This document shows positions 26,800-36,200 of a stretch of DNA of 64,000 bases, piece after piece. Position numbers and translations under genes: made by a program. Every line of letters starts with the position of its first letter. Position 1 is the first letter of the stretch. The notes beneath the pieces are model-generated. The model was given only the letters and a program-made list of their open reading frames with translations, was not told the origin of the DNA and did no database searches. Source of the stretch: Candidatus Puniceispirillum sp. (GTDB taxonomy: Bacteria > Pseudomonadota > Alphaproteobacteria > Puniceispirillales > Puniceispirillaceae); the NCBI GenBank assembly GCA_028382965.1, contig JAOEUK010000002.1, forward strand, positions 62,001-126,000. The letters are read 5' to 3'.

Positions 26800-29463
26800 C
26801 TATCGTGTTTTAATAGTGGCTTGTGCAGTCGCAAGACGCGCGGCAGGCACCCGATACGGTGAACATGACACATAATCCAGTCCGACCTGTTCAAAAAACA
26901 AGATTGACGCACCATCACCACCATGCTCCCCACAAATGCCTAGTTTAATATCGGGACGGGTTTTGCGGCCAAGCTGAACTCCCATTTCAACCAGCGCACC
27001 AACACCTTTCAAATCAATTGATACAAAGGGATCAATTGGATAGATGTCTTTGTCAGCATAATCATGCAAGAATGACCCTGCATCATCACGGCTAATGCCA
27101 AGCGCTGTTTGGGTCAAATCATTGGTGCCAAAAGAAAAAAATTCAGCCTCAGCAGCCAATTCATCAGCGCAAATAGATGCGCGAGGCAATTCGATCATTG
27201 TTCCCACCAAATACGAAATAGTCATACCATTTTCAACCATAACCGCATCTGCAACCGCATCAATTTCTGCCTTACATAACGAAACTTCACGGGCAGTTGC
27301 AGCTAATGGTACCATCACTTCAGGTGTTGGTATCTGACCAGTTTTTTTTGCAACGCTACACACTGCTTCAAAAATAGCACGAGCCTGCATACGACAAATT
27401 TCTGGATAGGTTACAGCAAGACGGCAACCGCGATGGCCAAGCATTGGATTGGTTTCAGCAAGCTTAATTGTACGCTGGCGGACTGTCTCAACAGTCACAT
27501 CGGCCGCTGCCGCAACTTCAGCAAGTTCATCGACAGAATGAGGCAAAAACTCATGCAAAGGCGGGTCTAACAAACGGATTGTTACGGGCAAGCCAGCCAT
27601 GATGGTAAAAAGTTCTTCAAAATCACGGCGCTGCATTGGCAACAGTTTGGCAAGAGCCCGTTCGCGGCCTTCAGTGTCTGCAGCCATGATCATTTGCCGC
27701 ATAGCAACAATCCGGTCTGAATCAAAAAACATGTGTTCAGTCCGACAAAGCCCAATACCCTGTGCGCCAAAATTAAGCGCCACAAGGGCTTCAGTTGGTG
27801 TTTCTGCATTCGTTCTTACTTCCATACGGCGCACCTTGTCAGCCCAGCTCATAACCTTAGCAAAGGCACCTGACATTTTTGGTTGAATTGTATTAACCTT
27901 ACCTTCATACACTTCTCCAGTTGTGCCATTGATAGTGATGATATCCCCTTCACTCAGCACTTGATCGGCGATAAAAACTTCACCTCTGATTTCATTAAAT
28001 CGAATTTCGCTTGCGCCTGAAACACATGGGCGCCCCATGCCGCGTGCAACAACCGCTGCGTGACTTGTCATGCCTCCACGCGCCGTCAAAATGCCGACCG
28101 CCGCATGCATGCCATGAATGTCCTCTGGACTAGTCTCTAGCCGGACAAGAATAACATATTCTCCCGCAGCCTTCATTTCTTCAGCCCGATCAGCGCTGAG
28201 CACAATTTTGCCACAGGCAGCGCCAGGTGACGCAGGCAGACCACGCGCTAGAACAACTTTTTCAGCGTTTGGGTCAAGCGTTGGATGGAGCAGTTGGTCA
28301 AGTCCGTTCGGGTCAATCCGGCAGAGCGCTTCATCACGGGTAATCATTCCCTCATCCGCCATTTCAACGGCCATTCGAAGCGCTGCCTCAGCAGTGCGCT
28401 TGCCACTGCGTGTCTGCAACATGAACAAAACACCTTGTTGAACAGTAAATTCAATATCCTGCATGTCGCGGTAATGCTTTTCAAGCGTTTTGCGAACTGC
28501 AACAAGTTGGTTGAACACATCTGGCATTACTTCTTGCATCGAAAGCGCATTGCTATCATTTTTTTTGCGGCCCTCTAGTGTTAAGGATAATGGGGTGCGG
28601 ATTCCAGCAACAACATCTTCACCCTGCGCATTAATCAAAAACTCTCCATAAAAGCAATTTTCGCCAGTTGATGGATCTCGCGTAAAGGCGACACCGGTTG
28701 CGCAATCATCACCCATATTGCCGAAAACCATGGCTTGGACATTCACTGCGGTTCCCCATGTGGCTGGAATATTATTCAACCGCCGGTAGGTAATCGCACG
28801 GGCATTCATCCAACTTGCAAAGACTGCACCGACAGCGCCCCATAGCTGCTGCCAAGGATCTTGCGGGAAAGCCTTATCAGCCTCACCTTGAACAATGTCT
28901 TTATAGATTGCGACAAGCGCCTGCAAATCTTCGCCAGACAATTTTGTGTCTTCTAACACGCCGCGCTGCACCTTCATATCTTCCAGCGCATCTTCAAACA
29001 ATCCATAATCAACACCCATCACAACATCGCTGTACATTTGGATAAAGCGTCGATAGCTATCATAGGCAAAGCGCACATCATTCGCCTTGCTAGCAAGACC
29101 TGCCACAGTGGCATCATTCAGCCCAAGATTTAACACCGTATCCATCATCCCCGGCATTGATTCCCTCGCCCCAGAACGCACCGACACAATGAGTGGGTTG
29201 GTGGGATCGCTAAATGCGCGCCCTGTTTCGGCCTCAATATATGCAACGGCGCTGCGCAATTGCTGGCTTAACTCATTGGGGTAAGTTTTTTCATGATCAT
29301 AAAAATGTTTACAAACTTCAGTGCTGATTGTAAATCCAGGCGGCACAGGAAGCCCAATACCACTCATTTCTGCAAGGTTGGCACCTTTTCCCCCAAGCAG
29401 GTTACGAAGCGAAGCGTTTCCATCAGTCGCTGACTTTCCAAAGCTGTAAATCCATTGTGTCAT
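26800..29463 (-). CDS. ppdK: Pyruvate, phosphate dikinase
   Basis: Reversible interconversion of pyruvate + ATP + Pi and PEP + AMP + PPi. It begins WIYSFGK with LLGGKGANLAEM (ATP-grasp domain). The phosphohistidine loop GGMTSHAAVVARGMGRPCV puts the catalytic His at residue 468, two residues after the regulatory Thr466. The C-terminal PEP/pyruvate barrel ends with FFSFGTNDLTQTALGISRDD and the catalytic-Cys segment GICGEHGGD. Length (887 residues) is normal. It starts 8 bp after glyS, as in many alphaproteobacteria. No PPDK regulatory protein gene is visible here. Confidence 0.97.
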   Translation of the reverse strand: MTQWIYSFGKSATDGNASLRNLLGGKGANLAEMSGIGLPVPPGFTISTEVCKHFYDHEKTYPNELSQQLRSAVAYIEAETGRAFSDPTNPLIVSVRSGARESMPGMMDTVLNLGLNDATVAGLASKANDVRFAYDSYRRFIQMYSDVVMGVDYGLFEDALEDMKVQRGVLEDTKLSGEDLQALVAIYKDIVQGEADKAFPQDPWQQLWGAVGAVFASWMNARAITYRRLNNIPATWGTAVNVQAMVFGNMGDDCATGVAFTRDPSTGENCFYGEFLINAQGEDVVAGIRTPLSLTLEGRKKNDSNALSMQEVMPDVFNQLVAVRKTLEKHYRDMQDIEFTVQQGVLFMLQTRSGKRTAEAALRMAVEMADEGMITRDEALCRIDPNGLDQLLHPTLDPNAEKVVLARGLPASPGAACGKIVLSADRAEEMKAAGEYVILVRLETSPEDIHGMHAAVGILTARGGMTSHAAVVARGMGRPCVSGASEIRFNEIRGEVFIADQVLSEGDIITINGTTGEVYEGKVNTIQPKMSGAFAKVMSWADKVRRMEVRTNAETPTEALVALNFGAQGIGLCRTEHMFFDSDRIVAMRQMIMAADTEGRERALAKLLPMQRRDFEELFTIMAGLPVTIRLLDPPLHEFLPHSVDELAEVAAAADVTVETVRQRTIKLAETNPMLGHRGCRLAVTYPEICRMQARAIFEAVCSVAKKTGQIPTPEVMVPLAATAREVSLCKAEIDAVADAVMVENGMTISYLVGTMIELPRASICADELAAEAEFFSFGTNDLTQTALGISRDDAGSFLHDYADKDIYPIDPFVSIDLKGVGALVEMGVQLGRKTRPDIKLGICGEHGGDGASILFFEQVGLDYVSCSPYRVPAARLATAQATIKTR

Positions 29464-29471
29464 GCCTTTAT

Positions 29472-31541
29472 CTAGCCTTCTATTTTCGAGAAATCTGCAA
29501 CAGCTAACATTTTTTCCCGGACTGTTGCCAACAATCCAAGCCGGTTGAGGCGAATTTCTGGATCGTCATCATTTACAACAATTTTTTCAAAAAAAACATC
29601 AATGGGAGATCGCAGTGCACCAAGTTCGCCAAGCTGAATATCAATACTAGCCTGGTTATCAGCCATTGCAGATAACCGTGCAAATAATACCTGTTCGGTC
29701 TCGTTGAATAAGGCTGGATCAAATGACGCTGCAATGACAGTTTTGGCCTTTTTTTCTTCTGCTGACAGAATACTGCTAACACGCCGCCAGCATGCCATAA
29801 GCCCATCACCATCCGATGCACCTAAAAACATCGCTAACGCGGCCGCGCGTGCAGCCATCAGACAGACATCATCCCCATCAACATCAGCCAGCGCAGCAGC
29901 CACAACATCATGCCGCATTTGCTGGTCACGAAGATAACCCCGCAACCTGTCACGGATGAATGGCAGCAAATCAGCCTCAACCACAGCAAAACCATAGCCT
30001 TTCGCAGCGGTCTGTAGCACTGTGGCAAGGGGTAACGTCACTTGTCCGTCAACTATAATACGGATAACTCCCAATGCCGCACGGCGCAGTGCAAAGGGAT
30101 CTTTGGATCCCGTTGGCTTAGCACCGATGCCAAAAAATCCAACAAGCGTGTCAATTTTGTCTGCCAACGAAACAACCATTGCCGTAGCTGTAGCCGGCAA
30201 ATCATCAGCCGGACCTTGTGGACAGTAATGGGTGGTAATTGCATCACTAACGATCTGTTCTTCACCACTGGCCACAGCGTAATAACCACCAATAATGCCT
30301 TGTAACTCAGGAAATTCGCCAACCAGACCAGTAACCAGATCTGCCTTGGCAAGACGCGCAGCTCGTGCTGCAGTTTTTGGGTCCACCGATGCAACATAAG
30401 GGGCAATCTCAATGGCCAAAGCTTCCATTCGAAGTGCCTTGTCATGAAGTGTTCCCAATCCCTTATAAAAGGTTACTTCTAGAAGGCTCGATAAATAGGA
30501 TTCCAGGCTACGTGCTTGGTCAAGCTGCCAAAAAAATTCGGCATCGGCCAGGCGCGCCCGCAATACGCGCTGATTGCCAGCTATGATCACTTCATCTCGT
30601 GCTGCGTCCGGCAACCTATTTGACAGCACAATGAAATAACGGGAAAAGCTGCCATCAGCCTCGCTAAGAGTGATATATTTCTGATGCGTCACAATCGTGG
30701 ATTGTAGCAATTCTGGCGGCAGAGCCATAAACCGTTTCTCAATTTGCCCCATCAGTGGCGTTGGCCATTCAATAAGCCCTTCAATATCAGTCAGATAACT
30801 TCCATGATGGGCTTCATTTACCTTGCATAATTTGCTATCAGCTAACGCCTGCGCTCCACTTAGAGCCGTAATATGTCGTTCCTCCGGATCAATCATGACA
30901 AAGGCATTGCGAAAGCGCATTTTTACATCGTCTAAACTGGTGATACCGGATAAATCAATATCGTCAGGTGCTTCAAAATAATGGCCACAGCTGGTTGCCC
31001 CAAATTGAATATCAGCGCCACCACCAAGGTCAAGTTTTCCACTCATAGGCTTGCCGTCAAATAACAAATTTATTCGATGTAACGGGCGTACCCAACGAAA
31101 TTTTCCACGACCCCAGCGCTGGCTTTTTGGCCATGGAAAATGATTCAACAGCTCGGTGATTGCTGGGACCAGCAAAGGTACTACTTCTCTTCCTTTTATC
31201 TCACTTCGGGCGAAAAAGAATCTTCCTTTTGGCGTGTCTTCTTCAATCAATGCCGAACGATCAATGCCAGCTGAATTCAAAAAGCCATTTACAGCCGTAT
31301 CAGGCGCATCAGCGCGGGGGCCACGTTTTTCAATGATTCGGTCTGGCTGGAATACAGAAATATCATTAGCGTAAGCAAGAAGATGCCGTGACGCGCACAT
31401 GCCAGTCACATTACTAGACTTAGTCCAAACGCCAAGAGTGGTAAGGGCCACTTCAACAAGACGAGCTAGATCGCGGCTAGCTCCAGCCTGCATGCGGGCA
31501 GGAATTTCTTCTGAAACGAGTTCAATTAATAGGTCAGCCAT
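29472..31541 (-). CDS. glyS: Glycyl-tRNA synthetase beta subunit
   Basis: Tetrameric (alpha2beta2) bacterial GlyRS; the beta chain binds tRNA. It starts with [17 protein letters not shown], the family signature, and contains [35 protein letters not shown] and the HD-like [13 protein letters not shown]. The C-terminal anticodon-binding region ([22 protein letters not shown]) is complete. Length (689 residues) is normal. It overlaps glyQ by 8 nt. Confidence 0.97.
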   Translation of the reverse strand: MADLLIELVSEEIPARMQAGASRDLARLVEVALTTLGVWTKSSNVTGMCASRHLLAYANDISVFQPDRIIEKRGPRADAPDTAVNGFLNSAGIDRSALIEEDTPKGRFFFARSEIKGREVVPLLVPAITELLNHFPWPKSQRWGRGKFRWVRPLHRINLLFDGKPMSGKLDLGGGADIQFGATSCGHYFEAPDDIDLSGITSLDDVKMRFRNAFVMIDPEERHITALSGAQALADSKLCKVNEAHHGSYLTDIEGLIEWPTPLMGQIEKRFMALPPELLQSTIVTHQKYITLSEADGSFSRYFIVLSNRLPDAARDEVIIAGNQRVLRARLADAEFFWQLDQARSLESYLSSLLEVTFYKGLGTLHDKALRMEALAIEIAPYVASVDPKTAARAARLAKADLVTGLVGEFPELQGIIGGYYAVASGEEQIVSDAITTHYCPQGPADDLPATATAMVVSLADKIDTLVGFFGIGAKPTGSKDPFALRRAALGVIRIIVDGQVTLPLATVLQTAAKGYGFAVVEADLLPFIRDRLRGYLRDQQMRHDVVAAALADVDGDDVCLMAARAAALAMFLGASDGDGLMACWRRVSSILSAEEKKAKTVIAASFDPALFNETEQVLFARLSAMADNQASIDIQLGELGALRSPIDVFFEKIVVNDDDPEIRLNRLGLLATVREKMLAVADFSKIEG

Positions 31542-32448
31542 TGGTTCTAGTCTCCGTTATGCCGATCCACGCCTCGCAACAGCCTTTAGCCAGGGTCCTA
31601 ACCCGCCCAATAAAGGCGGCACGTTCCGTCACCGAAATCACGCCGCGTGCATCCAGCATGTTGAACAAATGGCTTGCTTTCATACATTGATCATATGCAG
31701 GCAATGCCAGCGGTACATCAAGGCTCAGTAGGCGGCTGCATTCAGCTTCAGCATCGCGGAAATGACCAAAAAGAATTTTTGTATCTGCCTGTTCAAAATT
31801 CCACCCAGAAAATTCCACTTCGGCGCGTTTAAAAATATCACCGTAAGTTTTACCGCCCTGAGACGTTGGTACCCCGTCCCAATCCAAATCATAGACGTTT
31901 TCAACACCTTGAATATACATCGCCAGACGTTCTAGCCCATAAGTCAACTCCAATGGGACGGGATCGCATTCAATGCCACCAACCTGCTGAAAATAGGTGA
32001 ATTGGGACACCTCCATTCCATCGCACCAGACTTCCCAGCCAAGCCCCCACGCCCCTAATGTTGGAGATTCCCAATCGTCTTCAACAAATCGAATATCATG
32101 CGATTCAGGATCAAGTCCAATCGCCTTCAGTGAACCTAAATAAAGTGCCTGAGAGTCGGCAGGGGATGGTTTGAAAATAACTTGAAACTGGTAATAGTGC
32201 TGCAGACGATTTGGATTTTCACCATACCGGCCATCAGAAGGGCGCCTTGATGGCTGCACGTAGGCAGCGCGCCAAACATCATCAGGGCCAAGCGCACGTA
32301 AAGTCGTAGCAGGATGAAAAGTGCCAGCTCCAACCTCCATGTCATAAGGCTGAAGAATAACTGCTCCTTGCAATGACCAATAGTATTGTAAATTCAAAAT
32401 AATCGACTGAAAATCAGTTCGGATTTCATCGCTTTGTGCTGCTAACAT
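31534..32448 (-). CDS. glyQ: Glycyl-tRNA synthetase alpha subunit
   Basis: Class II catalytic chain of GlyRS. It shows [58 protein letters not shown], and [20 protein letters not shown], all typical of GlyQ. The 304 residues are full length. No T-box-like leader is visible before it; the gene follows the zinc-ribbon gene with a 76-bp gap, so it may share a transcript with the upstream S49 peptidase. Confidence 0.97.
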   Translation of the reverse strand: MLAAQSDEIRTDFQSIILNLQYYWSLQGAVILQPYDMEVGAGTFHPATTLRALGPDDVWRAAYVQPSRRPSDGRYGENPNRLQHYYQFQVIFKPSPADSQALYLGSLKAIGLDPESHDIRFVEDDWESPTLGAWGLGWEVWCDGMEVSQFTYFQQVGGIECDPVPLELTYGLERLAMYIQGVENVYDLDWDGVPTSQGGKTYGDIFKRAEVEFSGWNFEQADTKILFGHFRDAEAECSRLLSLDVPLALPAYDQCMKASHLFNMLDARGVISVTERAAFIGRVRTLAKGCCEAWIGITETRTNG

Positions 32449-32524
32449 TCGTTAAACGTCCTTTAACAAAGTATGGTCTGAAATTAGCCAGAAATCATAT
32501 CAAAAGGCAAGCCATCGCTATCCC

Positions 32525-32779
32525 CTACTTCTGACAGCTTTCTTCTTCACAAGTTTCACCACTAAACCACGTACCGCAAATATTGCATTCCTGTAAATCG
32601 ACTGATGCATTATCTGGCCCACTCTTTGAGACTCCAGCTACATCAGAAGGCACATCCGTATCCAAATTAGAGTTTTGATTAGCTTGCCTTTTCTGACGCA
32701 CCTCAAAAAAACGAAATACTGTCCATACAAGCCAGATCACTGCAAATAGGCCAAGTAGTTTTTGTAATGAAAAAACCAT
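32525..32779 (-). CDS. Small membrane protein with C-terminal zinc ribbon
   Basis: An 84-residue protein that I cannot name with certainty. It has one membrane helix at about 6-24 (LLGLFAVIWLVWTVFRFF), a polar Asn/Asp/Ser-rich linker, and a Cys cluster at the C-terminus (ECNICGTWFSGETCEEESC). The CxxC plus two more Cys suggests a zinc ribbon. It resembles the short membrane-anchored, zinc-ribbon proteins known as the PP0621 family by layout, but this is recall, not a search. It lies between the S49 peptidase and glyQ on the same strand, a position that suggests co-transcription. Confidence 0.7.
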   Translation of the reverse strand: MVFSLQKLLGLFAVIWLVWTVFRFFEVRQKRQANQNSNLDTDVPSDVAGVSKSGPDNASVDLQECNICGTWFSGETCEEESCQK

Positions 32780-32883
32780 ACTTCATTCGTCCTTATTTTC
32801 GTCTGATAACTTGAAGGATGAATCAGTTTTCAGGGGTTTAATTTTGGCTTATATTCTAAAGACTGACATACACACAAAAGATT

Positions 32884-33726
32884 TTATAGTCCAAAACGAG
32901 AATAATAGGCTTTTTCAATAGCAAGCTCAGCTGTTTCTTGAACGAGTTGACTTCGCATATTGGGCAAACCAAAAGCTAAAAGCTTACGTTTTGGCTCAAC
33001 AAACATTAACTCTGTGTCTTCTCCAAATCGCTGGAAAATTGTTTGGCGGCACTCTCCAAGAGAATCAACCAAGCCAAGTTCTAGTGCACGCTGGCCTGTC
33101 CAAAATGCACCGCTAAACAATTCTTCATCGGCTCCATTTAACCTCGAACCACGCCGAGCTTTAACATGGCTAATAAATTGCTGGTGGATGTCAGCTTGAA
33201 GCGCCTTTAGCCTCGCAACTTCTATTTCACGCTCTGGCTGAAATGGGTCTAACATCATTTTGGCTTCGCCTGCAGTATAAACTCTTCTCTCTACACCAAT
33301 TTTAGCAATCAACTTGTCAAAACCAAAACCAGCCGAAATAACCCCAATTGAACCAATAATCGATGATGGATTAGCAATAATCTCATCAGCGGCAGCGGCG
33401 AGCCAATAGCCACCGCTTGCAGCAACATCCTCACAAAAAGCTAGAACTGGAACATCAGCAAGGCCAGCAAGGTCACGAATACGCTGTCCAATTAGCGATG
33501 ACTGGACAGGAGATCCACCAGGTGAATTAATGATTAGTGCCACCGCCTTGGCTCGTTTTAATGAAAATGCTTTTTTTAACTGAGGTTCAATAGTTTCGAG
33601 CGATAAGCCACGCTGCCCAAAACGGCTTGACTGAGTGATAACACCAGTAAGTCTTACAACAGGGACGACCGGCTTACGACGTCGCCAAAACATTAGTCCC
33701 ATTTTTGATTTCCCTTCTTTTGGCAT
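32884..33726 (-). CDS. S49 family serine peptidase (SppA/SohB-like)
   Basis: Signal-peptide-peptidase-A family. The core is ALIINSPGGSPVQS, then the nucleophile segment VAASGGYWLAAAADEI and ANPSSIIGSIGVI. The general-base Lys is in YTAGEAKMMLDPF, aligned with the Lys of B. subtilis SppA. The N-terminus (about 20 residues, WRRRK) shows no obvious membrane helix, so it may be peripheral. ATG 33726 is used; an ATG at 33702 with AAGAAGGG upstream is equally plausible, and a TTG at 33735 less so. It starts shortly after the methyltransferase gene stops. Confidence 0.9.
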   Translation of the reverse strand: MPKEGKSKMGLMFWRRRKPVVPVVRLTGVITQSSRFGQRGLSLETIEPQLKKAFSLKRAKAVALIINSPGGSPVQSSLIGQRIRDLAGLADVPVLAFCEDVAASGGYWLAAAADEIIANPSSIIGSIGVISAGFGFDKLIAKIGVERRVYTAGEAKMMLDPFQPEREIEVARLKALQADIHQQFISHVKARRGSRLNGADEELFSGAFWTGQRALELGLVDSLGECRQTIFQRFGEDTELMFVEPKRKLLAFGLPNMRSQLVQETAELAIEKAYYSRFGL

Positions 33727-33742
33727 CAAAGCCAATCATAAC

Positions 33743-34561
33743 TCAAACTTTGCGTGCAGGATGCGTGATGTGAAGCCCATTCCCCTTCATAATGCGGCTA
33801 GCAGCTTCAGTAAAGCCACCATCGTCATTGTGCACAATTAACCCAGGTAAAACTGCTCCAGGACCTGCCGTTATTTTCCGAGCCTGAACAATAACGCGAC
33901 CAGCAGGAACCTTTGGCCTTGGCCACAAGGGAAATTGCAGTATTTCAGATGCCCCAGCTTTAGCAAAGAAATGAACCAGCTCTGCCCCTCGGTCAGCGCG
34001 GCAAATAAAGCTAACACGCCCCCGCCATTTTGTTGCCCAAAACGCTATTTTAACCCAATCTTCCAGCGTTAGGCCATCCCCCATATGCGCCAACAAACGG
34101 TGTCTATTCTTTGGCTTGGTTCCGGTTGCATGGTGATACGGGGGGTTGCTGACTACGTGGTCAAAGCTACTCGCCATGATCAACGGTAATGTCGAGATAT
34201 TGTTCTGCATGATGCACAAACGTTTGTCAAAACCATTTGTAGCGACATTTCTTTTTGCAAGTGTCGACATTAGGGGATCCACTTCAACTGCCATGATTTG
34301 AACCTTGTCAAGTCGATAGGCCAAGCATAGGCTTACCCCACCAACACCCGCACCCATATCAAGGATGCGGCCATTGTTTTCTTTAATGCTTGACGCAAGA
34401 AAAACGGCATCAGTACCTACACGAAAACCACTTTTTGGCTGGAAAACTGAAATTTTCCTTCTAAGCAAATGATCATGGGTTATTTCCACATTATCCAAAA
34501 GCGCAGACACCGCATTGATCTGAGGATGTTTCTGGTTTCCATTTGCAATTTTGAAGTTCAT
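33743..34561 (-). CDS. TrmN6-like N6-adenine methyltransferase
   Basis: Predicted SAM-dependent methyltransferase of the tRNA1(Val) A37 N6 family. It has the FQPKSGFRVGTDAVFLA segment, the SAM loop ILDMGAGVGGVSLCLA, the acidic AVEVD, and the catalytic NPPY motif (VVSNPPYHHATG). The length of 272 residues fits TrmN6. The ATG at 34561 is chosen over an adjacent TTG. No strong ribosome binding site is visible. The assignment to tRNA rather than ribosomal protein or rRNA is family-based inference. Confidence 0.85.
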   Translation of the reverse strand: MNFKIANGNQKHPQINAVSALLDNVEITHDHLLRRKISVFQPKSGFRVGTDAVFLASSIKENNGRILDMGAGVGGVSLCLAYRLDKVQIMAVEVDPLMSTLAKRNVATNGFDKRLCIMQNNISTLPLIMASSFDHVVSNPPYHHATGTKPKNRHRLLAHMGDGLTLEDWVKIAFWATKWRGRVSFICRADRGAELVHFFAKAGASEILQFPLWPRPKVPAGRVIVQARKITAGPGAVLPGLIVHNDDGGFTEAASRIMKGNGLHITHPARKV

Positions 34562-34642
34562 CAATATTTCACTTTTATAATCAAAAATATATTAACCAGA
34601 AAATTTTGATATGACCTTGACTTAACCCTCGGTTCCAATCTC

Positions 34643-34864
34643 TTAGTTATCATAAAACTCATCTGCATTTTTAAGCAAAATTTTTGCATACAATAGAAGT
34701 TCAGCTGGAACCATAATTCTACGTGGAAAGACCCCTATACCAGCCTCTAATGCTGACATATTCGCGTCAAACACATTTACTTGGATACCCGCGTCTCTCA
34801 AAAGCGTGCATAAAAAAGAAAGGCGCACAGCATCTGTTGTGCTAACAAGCTGTTCCATGTGCAT
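34643..34864 (-). CDS. DUF2007-family small protein
   Basis: The 73 residues resemble the DUF2007 family (putative signal-transducing domain): ELVSTTDAVRLSFLCTLLRDAGIQVNVFDAN and IGVFPRRIMVPAELLLYAKILL. The fold is compact alpha/beta without membrane segments. It lies upstream of the methyltransferase on the same strand with an 81-bp gap. The function of the family is not known. The second ATG, 6 bp downstream, is an alternative start. Confidence 0.75.
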   Translation of the reverse strand: MHMEQLVSTTDAVRLSFLCTLLRDAGIQVNVFDANMSALEAGIGVFPRRIMVPAELLLYAKILLKNADEFYDN

Positions 34865-35110
34865 ATACTATGCCGTACTTTAATAAAAACACAAAGCACC
34901 ACAGGATGAAATTAACTTGCACCTTCTCTTTTTTCTTGCTCCAAAGTCAGCATCATCGTAATTAAAATTGTATTTATAAATTTCAAATGCCCTATGATAT
35001 ATCTTTGCTATTAGATTTGGCTCCGTTGCTATCAACCATAAATCGATTTTCAAAGCATTTAGGGCTTGTCCCGTTATTGAGAGTTGTAAAACTAGGGTTA
35101 AACCCACTTG

Positions 35111-36154
35111 ATGAGCGTGATACCTGTTTTGAAAAACAAAACACAATCAAAAACCCAGTCCGAACCAGTGTCACTAGAACCTTTGGTTGCCATACTCGCC
35201 AATGATATGAGGGCTGTGAACGAGATGATACTGCAACGGTTGTCCAGTGATGTACCACTCATACACAAGCTAGCTGGACATTTAATTGCCGCTGGAGGAA
35301 AGCGCATTCGTCCAATGATGACACTTGCAGGTGCCAAAATTGCAGGAGGCGATGAACGGGCAATCAGCCTTGCAACGGCGGTTGAATTCATTCATTCGGC
35401 AACTCTTTTACATGATGATGTGATTGACGAATCAAGCCTTCGTCGCGGCCATGACACTGCAAATGCTTTATGGGGAAACGATGCATCGGTTTTAGTCGGT
35501 GATTTTCTATTTGCCCGGGCCTTTGAATTGATGGTGGAAGTTGACAACATCAAGGTGCTGGGACGATTAGCAAGTGCGTCAGCAAAAATTACTGAGGGAG
35601 AAATCAAGCAAATGGCTATTGCAGGTCGGCCCGACATTCCACAAGATGCTTATTTTGATGTTATCACGGGCAAGACAGCTATTTTGTTTGCAGCCGCCGC
35701 CGCCTCTGGAGCTCAGCTGGCTGGAGCCAATGATAGTGATATTAAAGTGATGCATGAATATGGTTTACAGCTCGGGCTTGCATTTCAAATAATGGATGAT
35801 GCAATGGATTATGCTGTGAATGCTGACACCATGGGCAAAAATTCTGGTGATGATTTTCATGATCAGAAAATCACCCTCCCCATCATCCTTGCTTGGGAGG
35901 ATGGGACCATTGAGGACCGTGCGTTCTGGAAACGCACGATTGGTGATGGAAATTTTGCGGATGGCGACCTTGCCAACGCACAGGCTATTTTGACTCACCA
36001 CGATACAATCAACAGATCGATAGAAGTTGCTAGTGAATATGCCAAAGCAGCTAATTCTGCCTTACAGCGCTTGTCATCAATCGATGGTGATCACGCTAAT
36101 CTAGTGAACGCACTTATGGCTGCAGCGCGTTTTTCAGCGGCACGCAAAAGCTAA
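35111..36154 (+). CDS. ispB: Polyprenyl (probably octa- or decaprenyl) diphosphate synthase
   Basis: Builds the isoprenoid side chain of ubiquinone from FPP and IPP. The two Asp-rich motifs are present: LLHDDVIDES (first) and FQIMDDAMDYAV (second); GGKRIRPMMTL binds IPP and GKTAILFAAAAASGA lies between. Chain length cannot be read confidently. ATG at 35111 gives 347 residues; an adjacent TTG at 35108 is also in frame. It starts a plus-strand group and is divergent from the DUF2007 gene, a neighbourhood seen in other alphaproteobacteria (DUF2007, methyltransferase, S49 peptidase, glyQS). Confidence 0.93.
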   Translation: MSVIPVLKNKTQSKTQSEPVSLEPLVAILANDMRAVNEMILQRLSSDVPLIHKLAGHLIAAGGKRIRPMMTLAGAKIAGGDERAISLATAVEFIHSATLLHDDVIDESSLRRGHDTANALWGNDASVLVGDFLFARAFELMVEVDNIKVLGRLASASAKITEGEIKQMAIAGRPDIPQDAYFDVITGKTAILFAAAAASGAQLAGANDSDIKVMHEYGLQLGLAFQIMDDAMDYAVNADTMGKNSGDDFHDQKITLPIILAWEDGTIEDRAFWKRTIGDGNFADGDLANAQAILTHHDTINRSIEVASEYAKAANSALQRLSSIDGDHANLVNALMAAARFSAARKS

Positions 36155-36200
36155 AGTCCTGCCCAACAGCAATTCATTTCAAAGAAAAGGCGACAAATCT

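Noticed and set aside
26747-26800. Two copies of CCGGCGGTC as a regulatory repeat
   Set aside because: The first copy belongs to the rpmE terminator and the second ends at the ppdK stop; nine bases twice within 50 bp is weak evidence for function.
34880-35146. Open frame of 88 codons on the minus strand before ispB
   Set aside because: It overlaps the ispB start, shows no domain or ribosome site, and has composition unlike the neighbouring genes.
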